Assembly (NCBI GenBank): GCA_017859335.1
Contig: JAFMNH010000008.1
Coordinates: 898 to 41,855, forward strand
Origin: Rhodothermales bacterium
GTDB taxonomy: Bacteria; Bacteroidota; Rhodothermia; Rhodothermales; UBA10348
DNA length: 40,958 nucleotides
Direction: 5' to 3'
The notes beneath the pieces are model-generated. The model ran no database searches, was not told the DNA's origin, and was given only the letters and a program-made list of their open reading frames with translations. The position numbers and the translations under genes were made by a program. Shown piece after piece: positions 28,094-36,636 of the stretch. Every line of letters begins with the position of its first letter. Position 1 is the stretch's first letter.

Positions 28094-29041
28094 TTACGAA
28101 AGGCGGGGTGCGTTTTTGGGCACTGCAACGTGCAGGCTGCCGGGATTGATGTCAACCTGGATGTCGCGGGCCTCCGTTGAGAGGATCTCACCGTCGGCAT
28201 GGATTGGAAGCCCATCGTCCGTTTCAATGTGCAGGCTCCTTGCCCGCTGATACCGGACTTCCTTCATTTTAATATGCCTTCCGGATCGGACGCGTGGCAA
28301 AAGCATCATGCATCGTAAGGCGGAGATACCCTCCACGATGCAAGGATCCAGATATCCGTCCGCAATCAGAGCTCCGGGATTGACCGTATACCCGCCTCCT
28401 GAATCGGACGCGTTCCCGACCGTAACGAACATCAGCCGGCCGCGATAGAGTATCGCACCCTGATTGGTCCCATCGCGAACCACGGCATGCCCGGATTCCC
28501 AGGTACGCAGCGCTTGAAGAATGGCCAAGGTGTACCCAAGATCGAACGGATATCCCTTGTATTTGGGGGCGATGACGGCGGAGTGGGCATCAAATCCGAT
28601 TCCCAGGGCATTGACGAAAAACCCATCGTGCAGCGAACCCGCTTCCTGCCATGTCAAGCGACCCGTATCGACCGCCTCGGTTCGAGCGTCAACCAGCGAA
28701 TCCAGGGCCGCAGGCCACGAAGACGGCATATGGAGAGCCCGGGCAAAATCATTTCCCGAGCCCATACCCAATACGCCCATGGGAACCGTCGATCCACTCG
28801 ATACAAGACCCTCGGCAACCTCATGAACGGTACCGTCTCCGCCGCATGCCAGAACCAGATCGGCGGACGACCCAGTCTCAGCGGCAATATCCCTGGCGTG
28901 CCCGGGGCGCTCCGTCGCCCGGAAGACAACCCTGGGAAAGGCCGCCTCAACGGCGTGGGCAAGGGATGCCAGCACACGCCCATTCCGACCGCTTCGGGCA
29001 GACGGGTTGGCTATGACGACGACGGTATTGAATGATCCCAT
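28094..29041 (-). CDS. Diacylglycerol/lipid kinase family protein (YegS-like)
   Basis: VIANPSARSGRNGRVL; ADLVLACGGDGTVHEVAEGLV; MGSGNDFARAL; likely start MGSFNTVVVIANPS (ATG at 29041). Confidence 0.9.
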   Translation of the reverse strand: MGSFNTVVVIANPSARSGRNGRVLASLAHAVEAAFPRVVFRATERPGHARDIAAETGSSADLVLACGGDGTVHEVAEGLVSSGSTVPMGVLGMGSGNDFARALHMPSSWPAALDSLVDARTEAVDTGRLTWQEAGSLHDGFFVNALGIGFDAHSAVIAPKYKGYPFDLGYTLAILQALRTWESGHAVVRDGTNQGAILYRGRLMFVTVGNASDSGGGYTVNPGALIADGYLDPCIVEGISALRCMMLLPRVRSGRHIKMKEVRYQRARSLHIETDDGLPIHADGEILSTEARDIQVDINPGSLHVAVPKNAPRLS

Positions 29042-29148
29042 GAAACAATCTACAACCCGGTGGCTCAGCAGTCGACAGTGCTCGTGTTCCCTATCTTGCA
29101 CCCGAGGGTAGAAGCTCCCCTCTACCTCACCCACTCCTGCCACACGCG

Positions 29149-30117
29149 ATGAGCCAGTCCGCCATGCGCCGACGAACACTGCCAGCTTTGTCCATTCTGG
29201 TCTGCTCCCTGCTTTGCGGATGCGCATCGGAGCCTCGCAAACCGGCCGAGACGCCTTTCATGACCCTGACGGATGGCCTGGAAAGGACCGTCAACCTGCA
29301 GAATCCGCCTCAGCGCGTGGTTTCCATCGCACCGGGCGCTACGCACATTATGCGGGCAGCGGGAGGCCTCTCTTCGCTGGTGGCGATCACCTCGGCTGAT
29401 TACCGGGAGCAGGATCTGGCCGGGCTGCCCAGGATTTCGGCACTGCCACTCGATCTGGAAGCCATCGTTGCCCTGGATCCCGACCTTGTGCTGGCCTCGG
29501 ATCAAGTGAACGACCCGTCACATGCCGATCTTTTCGATGCCCTGGATATTCCAATCGTGTACCTCGGATCGGCCTCTTGGGAGGCCGTACTTGCGTCCAT
29601 CCGGATGACAGGTGACATGATGGGGACAAGCGAGCAGGCGACATCCATGGTGGATTCGCTCGCGAAGAAACGGGATGAACTGATGGCGAAGACTGCCGCG
29701 CCCGGGGTGCGTCCGACGGCTGTTTTCCTGATCTCTCCCATCCAATCCTATTCCTTCGGAGCAGGCAGCTACGTCCTGGATCTGATGCGGTGGGCAGGGC
29801 TGGATCCCATCACATCGAGCTTTGACACCCCTGCCCCGGTGCTGGATGACGAATGGGTACTCATGCATAATCCCGATGTCATCATCGGCTCATTCGGCGA
29901 GGATGATGCAAAGGATGCCCTACTGAACCACCATCCGACGTGGCAATCCCTGGACGCCATTCGCAACGATCGGATTTTTTCCATCCCTGCAGCTGACATC
30001 CTGACCCCGGGACCGAGGAACCTGCAGGCTGCCTCGCAGATGGCTCGATCAATTCACCCTCATCTTTTCGAAGTTGTTGCGCCACGCACCGGAAATGAAA
30101 GCCTCACGACCAAGTGA
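29149..30117 (+). CDS. ABC transporter substrate-binding lipoprotein (BtuF/FhuD-type: cobalamin or iron-siderophore)
   Basis: Lipobox LLCGCAS; ERTVNLQNPPQRVVSIAPGATHIMRAAGGLSSLVAIT; NPDVIIGSFG. Confidence 0.88.
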   Translation: MSQSAMRRRTLPALSILVCSLLCGCASEPRKPAETPFMTLTDGLERTVNLQNPPQRVVSIAPGATHIMRAAGGLSSLVAITSADYREQDLAGLPRISALPLDLEAIVALDPDLVLASDQVNDPSHADLFDALDIPIVYLGSASWEAVLASIRMTGDMMGTSEQATSMVDSLAKKRDELMAKTAAPGVRPTAVFLISPIQSYSFGAGSYVLDLMRWAGLDPITSSFDTPAPVLDDEWVLMHNPDVIIGSFGEDDAKDALLNHHPTWQSLDAIRNDRIFSIPAADILTPGPRNLQAASQMARSIHPHLFEVVAPRTGNESLTTK

Positions 30118-31145
30118 TCTGGAGCCGCCATCATACCATCCTGTTGGCCATGATCCTTGGCGTCGTTCCGGTACTGGGGATCGGCATGGCATTCGGTGCC
30201 GTCAGTCTTCCCCTCGGGTTTACCATGCGAACGGTTCTCGAAGCCCTAACGGGTGCTGCCCCTTCTGGCGGAGACCGTATGGCTGATATCATCCTTCAGA
30301 TTCGCTTGCCCCGGACGCTGGCGGCATTCGTAGTGGGCTCCGGCCTCTCGATGACCGGGGTTGCGATGCAGGCTCTGGTACGCAACCCCTTGGCAGATCC
30401 CTACGTTCTCGGGATTTCAGGAGGGGCATCAGCAGGAGCATCCCTGTTCTACATGGGGTTGATACCCGGATTCCTTGCTGGCCGGCTGGATATGTCCCTG
30501 GCAGCTTTCCTGGGTGCCCTGCTGGTCATCAGCCTGGTATATATGATTGCCCGAAGCGATGGTCGCCTGTCTGTATCCCGATTGTTGCTGGCAGGCGTGG
30601 CACTGGCTGCCTTCATGTCGGCGGTCTCTGCATTCGTAACGTTTGCATCCGAAGATGCCAACAAGACGCGGGCTGTACTCTTCTGGTTGATGGGCTCATT
30701 CTCGGGAATCACATGGTCGGACTTGCCTGTAGCCTCGACGGTCACACTTCTGGGCGGAGGAATCCTCCTCGGCTTTTCCAGATCGCTGGATGCCCTGCTT
30801 TCGGGAGAAGATCAGGCACGGTCTCTGGGTGTGAGCGTGGAACAGATGAAGAAGACCCTCATCGTCGTCTCCGCTCTTGTCACCGGGGTGTTGGTCTCCA
30901 TAGCGGGTGCCATCGGATTCGTAGGGCTCATCATCCCACATTCCGTACGAGGCTTGGTAGGCATTCGTCACCACTGGGTGGTGCCGGGCTCCTTTTTCCT
31001 GGGAGGCACATTCATGGTGCTGGCTGACACCCTGTCGCAGATCCTGCTACCTGGACAGCAGCTTCCTGTGGGGATTGTCACGGCACTCTGTGGTGTTCCC
31101 TTCTTTCTGGTCCTGTTGCGTCGAACTGATTACCAATTCAAATAA
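30114..31145 (+). CDS. FecCD-family ABC transporter permease
   Basis: RLPRTLAAFVVGSGLSMTGVAMQALVRNPLADPYVLGISGGASAGA; GAIGFVGLIIPHSVRGLVGIRHHWVVPGS; GTG start overlapping the upstream stop. Confidence 0.95.
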   Translation: MIWSRHHTILLAMILGVVPVLGIGMAFGAVSLPLGFTMRTVLEALTGAAPSGGDRMADIILQIRLPRTLAAFVVGSGLSMTGVAMQALVRNPLADPYVLGISGGASAGASLFYMGLIPGFLAGRLDMSLAAFLGALLVISLVYMIARSDGRLSVSRLLLAGVALAAFMSAVSAFVTFASEDANKTRAVLFWLMGSFSGITWSDLPVASTVTLLGGGILLGFSRSLDALLSGEDQARSLGVSVEQMKKTLIVVSALVTGVLVSIAGAIGFVGLIIPHSVRGLVGIRHHWVVPGSFFLGGTFMVLADTLSQILLPGQQLPVGIVTALCGVPFFLVLLRRTDYQFK

Positions 31146-31261
31146 GACGCACAACCCACAAGCGCTTGGGGTGTAACACCACGGACCATACGCCTGACCC
31201 AAAGGCCCCCAACGCCCTGCCATAGTGTATTCAGACTTCCAATGACCCCGAAGCAGCATCC

Positions 31262-32251
31262 ATGCCCCGGAAATCCAGCGCGATGACCCTCAACGATATC
31301 CGTCGCCCCGTTGAAGTTGAACTGGAGGCATTCCGGCAATACTTCCGCTCGGCGATGAAAAACAGGGTCTACCTGTTGGACAAAGTGGTGCAATACCTGC
31401 TCAGGAAGAAGGGCAAACAGCTGCGTCCGGTGCTGGTCCTGCTTACGGCCCGCGCCTGCGGAGGGATTACAGAATCGACCCATCGTGCGGCGGCACTGGT
31501 GGAGCTCCTGCATACGGCTACACTGGTTCATGACGATGTCGTGGACGAGGCCGACCAGCGACGGGGCGCTTTTTCAATCAATGCCCTTTGGAAAAACAAG
31601 GTGGCCGTGCTGCTGGGAGACTTCCTTCTCAGCCGTGGCCTGCTACTTGCTCTCGACCACAAGGAATACGCCTTGCTTCACATCGTCTCGGATGCTGTCC
31701 GACGGATGAGTGAGGGTGAACTGCTTCAGATAGAGAAAGCGCGGAAACTGGACATCGACGAGGAGACGTATTTCACCATCATATCCGACAAGACGGCCTC
31801 CTTGATTGCCGCCTGTACTGCCTGTGGCGCGCAAAGCGCAGGGGCAAACGAGGAGATGCAAACGGCCATGCGCTCGTTCGGTGAAGAACTGGGTATGGCC
31901 TTTCAGATTCGGGATGACCTGTTCGACTTCGGTGTAAAGGACGTTGGGAAGCCGCTGGGGATCGACCTGCAGGAGAAAAAGATGACCTTGCCGCTCATCC
32001 ATGCCCTGAGCCAAGCGGATGAGGGTGAAAAGAAAGAGATCATGCGGGTGGTACGTCGAAAAAGGAAGTCACAGACCGATGTGGAGAAGGTCCGGGCATT
32101 CGTTGGCACCCACAGCGGTATAGAGTACGCTACCCGCACCATGATGCAGCATGCCGACAATGCCATGGAAATCGTGCTGTCACTGCCCGAGTCGGATGCC
32201 CGCAGCGCCTTGGCTGACCTCGTGCGATTCACGGTTACGCGGGAAAAGTAG
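31262..32251 (+). CDS. Polyprenyl (trans-isoprenyl) diphosphate synthase
   Basis: LVHDDVVDEADQRRG first Asp-rich motif; QIRDDLFDF second Asp-rich motif; GKQLRPVLVLLTA. Confidence 0.95.
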   Translation: MPRKSSAMTLNDIRRPVEVELEAFRQYFRSAMKNRVYLLDKVVQYLLRKKGKQLRPVLVLLTARACGGITESTHRAAALVELLHTATLVHDDVVDEADQRRGAFSINALWKNKVAVLLGDFLLSRGLLLALDHKEYALLHIVSDAVRRMSEGELLQIEKARKLDIDEETYFTIISDKTASLIAACTACGAQSAGANEEMQTAMRSFGEELGMAFQIRDDLFDFGVKDVGKPLGIDLQEKKMTLPLIHALSQADEGEKKEIMRVVRRKRKSQTDVEKVRAFVGTHSGIEYATRTMMQHADNAMEIVLSLPESDARSALADLVRFTVTREK

Positions 32252-32309
32252 CGCCCGGACCCGCCCGCCACTGGAACGATCCGCTGAACGATCCTTCGGT
32301 ATGGACCGT

Positions 32310-33092
32310 CTATCCGACTTTCTTTCCAGAAAGGAATGCGATGGCCATCTCGTTGAAAACAGCCGGTCGCTCGATGTTGCACACGTGGCCCACCCCATCG
32401 ATGACCTGCAGGTATGCATTCCGGGAGGGATCAGCCTGTCGGCGCGCCGGGGGAAGAAACATGAAGTCACGGCTTCCCATCAGGTAGAGTGTCCTGCATA
32501 CAGCATCACGGGCCGACCATTTGCTCAATCGCTGACGCACCTCGGGGACCAGATGCCACCAGCGATGGAACTCGTCGGGAGCTACCTGCCTTGCTTCCCG
32601 ACGGAAGATGCGCCGTGACTCGGCTGCCTTGGCACCGGGCATGATGATCCAGGCGAACGTTGCGTAGAGCGTACGAAACGGGATGACCAGCCGAAGCGCT
32701 TGACCCGCGGTTATCAGGGCCTTGGCGGGGATAGTGAATCCAGCAACGGCACCGGCATATATGACCGATGATACCCGATCGGGCACCATGTCCACGATCT
32801 CCCGGATCAGGATGGTACCGAGAGAAACACCCACAAAATGGGCATTTTCAATGCCTTCTGCGTCCAGCACATCCAGCACGTCCTGTCCAATGGCACGCAA
32901 CGTATAGGGTTCGCCATTTCCGTGATACCCGCTGCTTCGCCCATGCCCTCTCAGGTCCAGGAGAAGCAGATTGAAGTGGACCCGGAAGTCGCGCAGCTGT
33001 TTGAACCAAACGGCTGAGCTGCCACCGGCGCCATGAATGAATACCACCCAGGCTATGGCTTCAGGATTCCGAAAGGTTTTGTAGGCCAGCAT
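32310..33092 (-). CDS. Alpha/beta hydrolase
   Basis: VVFIHGAGGSSAVW oxyanion motif; LLDLRGHGRSSG; HFVGVSLGTILIREI nucleophile elbow; likely start MLAYKTFRNPEA (ATG at 33092). Confidence 0.88.
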   Translation of the reverse strand: MLAYKTFRNPEAIAWVVFIHGAGGSSAVWFKQLRDFRVHFNLLLLDLRGHGRSSGYHGNGEPYTLRAIGQDVLDVLDAEGIENAHFVGVSLGTILIREIVDMVPDRVSSVIYAGAVAGFTIPAKALITAGQALRLVIPFRTLYATFAWIIMPGAKAAESRRIFRREARQVAPDEFHRWWHLVPEVRQRLSKWSARDAVCRTLYLMGSRDFMFLPPARRQADPSRNAYLQVIDGVGHVCNIERPAVFNEMAIAFLSGKKVG

Positions 33093-33296
33093 GAGGGGGG
33101 GAGCAGCGCGTGGAGGTGGGCACCCTTGTACGTACAAACCGGCCTCGGGTTGTTTCTTGTTTGAGAAGAGTGCGCGCGAAGTGTACGTTGGTCGAGACAC
33201 CCGTCTCCACTCGCAGTGGTATCCGCGGTGCTCACCCAAACTACCCCTCCCCGACCGTACATAGCCAACCACCCTGCTGCGAGCATACGATCCGCC

Positions 33297-34490
33297 ATGA
33301 GCACCTCCCCTGCACGATTGGAATCCGTCGCCCGCCTTTTTGGGGATGTTTACGGTACACTTCCGAATTCCCTGGCCGATGCCCCAGGGCGCGTGGAGGT
33401 TATCGGAAACCACACTGATTACAACGGTGGGAGCGTGGTTGGGGCAGCGCTCGAACGCGGCACGGCGGTTGCCATGGGGTTGCGTGCTGACGGGCGAATC
33501 CGGCTGATAAGCGATACACGCCAAGAGGCTGTACCGGTGGAGACAACCATGACGAGCTTCACGTCCGAACGTCTACCCGACTGGTGCGCATATCCACTCG
33601 GGGTCATTGACGAGGCTCGGCTGAACGGATGGGTTCCTGAGGGCGCCGGCCTGGATCTGACCATTCATTCAACCCTCCCCATCGGCGCGGGGCTTGCCAG
33701 CAGCGCGGCCCTGGAGCTGGCAGTGGCCGGCGCCCTCGTACCGCTTTTTTTTGAAGCCGGAAATGAACCCGGCACAGAGATGCTGGTGGCAGCTGCCCAT
33801 CGTGCCGAGAACCGGTTTGTCGGGATGCCGTGTGGTTTGCTGGATCAGACCGTCGTAGGTCATGCCCGAGAGGATCATCTGATTGTCATGGATGCGGCCA
33901 CCAATCGACATGATGTGGTCCCCATACCCTCTTCCCTGGGATTCGTCCTCTTCCAATCCCACGTCTCCCACGCACTGGTGACCTCACCCTACGAAGAACG
34001 TCACCGGGAGTGCAGACAAGCTTTGATGGGCCTGCAGCGATTCATTCCCGGGCTGCGCCATCTGGCATCCGTACACCCTGCCGATCTGGATGCCTATGGA
34101 TCGGTATTGGAGACCCGTCCCAGGATGAGGGCGCAACACGTGGTGGAGGAACAGGTCCGTGTCCTCGCATTCCAGGAGGCCCTTCGCAACGGGAAACGGG
34201 AAACTGCGGGTGCACTCATGTCCGCTTCGCACGAAAGCTCGCGTCTTCTCTTCGACAACTCGACACCTGAACTTGACGTGCTCGTCGCATCGGCATCCCA
34301 ACAAGAAAATGTCCTTGGGGCCCGTCTATCGGGTGGCGGTTGGGGTGGCACGGTTGTCGCCTTGGTAAGAGACACCTTTTCTGATCATCAGGCCGAGAGC
34401 ATATGCGATACCTACGAGGAACTGTTCGAAGTACGTCCGCATTGGTGGAGGTCCAGAGCCTGTCGGGGGCTTGTCCAGGAGCGCCTCTAG
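33297..34490 (+). CDS. galK: Galactokinase (GHMP family)
   Basis: APGRVEVIGNHTDYNGG; LPIGAGLASSAALELAVA; GMPCGLLDQTV; LSGGGWGGTVVALV. Confidence 0.95.
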   Translation: MSTSPARLESVARLFGDVYGTLPNSLADAPGRVEVIGNHTDYNGGSVVGAALERGTAVAMGLRADGRIRLISDTRQEAVPVETTMTSFTSERLPDWCAYPLGVIDEARLNGWVPEGAGLDLTIHSTLPIGAGLASSAALELAVAGALVPLFFEAGNEPGTEMLVAAAHRAENRFVGMPCGLLDQTVVGHAREDHLIVMDAATNRHDVVPIPSSLGFVLFQSHVSHALVTSPYEERHRECRQALMGLQRFIPGLRHLASVHPADLDAYGSVLETRPRMRAQHVVEEQVRVLAFQEALRNGKRETAGALMSASHESSRLLFDNSTPELDVLVASASQQENVLGARLSGGGWGGTVVALVRDTFSDHQAESICDTYEELFEVRPHWWRSRACRGLVQERL

Positions 34491-34540
34491 CCATGATGCT
34501 GCCTGAACAACGTCCTTGATGCACTCCGAACCCATCCGCC

Positions 34541-35191
34541 GTGGCCATGGCCCCTGACATGTCAGATCCATCCGGATCGCACCCGACTGCCGAACCGACC
34601 CGGAACCGCCGGATGAGAACCTTACTCGAGTGGGGTGCCATCCTGCTCTTTCTGGCCTTCATTCGCTTCACCGACCAAGGAACGGTCGTCCTCGGCTGGA
34701 TGCAACAGGGTATCCTGGCCACAGGACTCTTTCAGGCAGATACGGTCTGGGCCGAGGAAGAGGCCGAAACGGCCAGCTACGACATGGCCCTCCGTTCGCT
34801 CGATGGCGAACCCGCGCACATGGAATCATTCCGTGGGCGCACCATCTTCCTGAACCTTTGGGCCACGTGGTGCGCGCCCTGTCTGGCCGAGATGCCCTAC
34901 ATCCAGAAACTGTACGAGGACGTGGGCGACGAGGGTATCGTATTCATCACCATCTCTACGGATGAGGAGGCCGATGTGGGCCGGCAGTACATCGAGGCCA
35001 AGGGCTATACCTTCCCTGTATACCGGGTTGATGGCCCGATGCCTGCGCTGTATCGCAGCCCTACGCTCCCGACGACCTGGGTCATTTCGCCCGAAGGCAA
35101 ACTGGCTACCGTGCACGCCGGGATGGCCAACTACAATACCCGGGGCTTCAAACGTTTCTTGCGTTCGCTCGCGAAGATAGAGACGCCCTGA
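34541..35191 (+). CDS. Membrane-anchored TlpA/ResA-like thioredoxin-family protein
   Basis: N-terminal TM segment; FLNLWATWCAPCLAEMPYIQKLYED; LPTTWVISPEGKL. Confidence 0.9.
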   Translation: MAMAPDMSDPSGSHPTAEPTRNRRMRTLLEWGAILLFLAFIRFTDQGTVVLGWMQQGILATGLFQADTVWAEEEAETASYDMALRSLDGEPAHMESFRGRTIFLNLWATWCAPCLAEMPYIQKLYEDVGDEGIVFITISTDEEADVGRQYIEAKGYTFPVYRVDGPMPALYRSPTLPTTWVISPEGKLATVHAGMANYNTRGFKRFLRSLAKIETP

Positions 35192-35213
35192 GTGGCTCGG
35201 TGTACGACGAGGC

Positions 35214-35597
35214 TCATTTGCGCAAGTAGGCGTCCGTGCCATCCAGCCAATCCTGCCGCGGCGGGCTGAAAATGTCGACATCAAGCGTCTCTTCCAACGC
35301 CTGTGCCTTGTGCCACACGTTGGATGGAATGTGCAGGACCTCTCCTTCGTGAACATCGATGACCTTGCCCTCATCCTCTCCGATCCAGAATCTCAAGGTT
35401 CCTTTCAGGATGTAGGTGATCTGCTCATTCATATGCTGGTGTTTGGGCACGATGGCACCTTTCTCGAGGTAGACATGAGCCAGCATGGCTTCGCGGCCTG
35501 AGACCAGTTTTCTGCCAATCGTGGGCGATAAGGTCTCCATGGGGATGTCATCCCATGAGATGAGGGTAACATCGGTAGCGGAGGAGTAGTCAGGCAT
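35214..35597 (-). CDS. Cupin-domain protein
   Basis: VPKHQHMNEQITYILKGTLRFWIGEDEGKVIDVHEGEVLHIPSNVWHKAQA; likely start MPDYSSATDVT (ATG at 35597). Confidence 0.88.
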   Translation of the reverse strand: MPDYSSATDVTLISWDDIPMETLSPTIGRKLVSGREAMLAHVYLEKGAIVPKHQHMNEQITYILKGTLRFWIGEDEGKVIDVHEGEVLHIPSNVWHKAQALEETLDVDIFSPPRQDWLDGTDAYLRK

Positions 35598-35690
35598 GGG
35601 ATCTTGGGTTGGATCGAAGGAAGCCGGAATATAGGGTACGTCCTCTGTCGCCCGGAAGGACAGCCGGCCTGAAGACTGCGGTCGATTTGG

Positions 35691-36545
35691 ATGAACCTTG
35701 GTCAAATGCGGTTGCGATCGAGCCCCTCGAGGGTGAACTTGCGGTGGTTCCATTGGCGTTTTCACTCCTTCCTCTCTCCGATCAGCGTGATTCTTGGCCA
35801 TCGCATAGGGCGTGTGCTTCACGGAGTGGGCAGCTACTCGCTGTTCATGGCGAAAGGGCTCGGCGCCTCACGTGAAAGTCTTCGTCATCTGCCGATCATA
35901 TTCCGGCAGATGGTCCAGCTGGGAGTGAACTCAACGCCCGTGGTCATCATGGCCTCGGTTTTCGCAGGCGTCGTTTTTACGCTGCAAACAGCCTATCAGC
36001 TCGAAAATTCCTTTCTCCCACCCGACACGATCGGCGCCGTGGTCGTGCCCACGCTCATTCTGGAAATGGCCGCGCTGACACCCGGGCTTGTTCTGGCATC
36101 CCGCATCGGAGCCAGTATCGCAGCGGAGCTCGGTACGATGAAGGTTACGGAACAGGTCGATGCGCTGGAGGCCATGGGGCTCAACTCCATCGCCTACCTT
36201 GTCATACCGCGGATACTGGCCGGCATTGTCATGTTTCCATGCATGTACGTTGCCAGTGCCATGATCTCCATTGCCGGAGGGGCCATCGGAGGCGAAGTGA
36301 TGGGGTACCTCTCCGTGGAATCCTTCATCCTCGGTGCAAAAACTTGGTTCGTCCCGTTCGACGCCTTTTTCGGACTGTCCAAGTCCTTGGTGTTCGGCTT
36401 CCTCATAACGTCCATTGCCTGCTGGAAAGGCCTCACAACGAGTGGGGGTGCAGACGGGGTCGGCAAGGCCACAACAGAAGCTGTTGTCATTGCCTGCGTC
36501 AATATCCTGATTGCAGACTACATCATGGCTGAAGTCATCTTGTAA
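35691..36545 (+). CDS. MlaE-family ABC transporter permease
   Basis: VFTLQTAYQLE; LILEMAALTPGLVLASRIGASIAAELGTMKVTEQVDALEAMGLN; YLVIPRILAGIVMFP. Confidence 0.93.
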   Translation: MNLGQMRLRSSPSRVNLRWFHWRFHSFLSPISVILGHRIGRVLHGVGSYSLFMAKGLGASRESLRHLPIIFRQMVQLGVNSTPVVIMASVFAGVVFTLQTAYQLENSFLPPDTIGAVVVPTLILEMAALTPGLVLASRIGASIAAELGTMKVTEQVDALEAMGLNSIAYLVIPRILAGIVMFPCMYVASAMISIAGGAIGGEVMGYLSVESFILGAKTWFVPFDAFFGLSKSLVFGFLITSIACWKGLTTSGGADGVGKATTEAVVIACVNILIADYIMAEVIL

Positions 36546-36636
36546 CGAGGGCGGCCGGCTGCCCACCGGAATCGCAGCGTTCCGTATCATGCGCCCCGCC
36601 CCAGGTACTGACTGATTCACGACTCCAACCTGCTTC

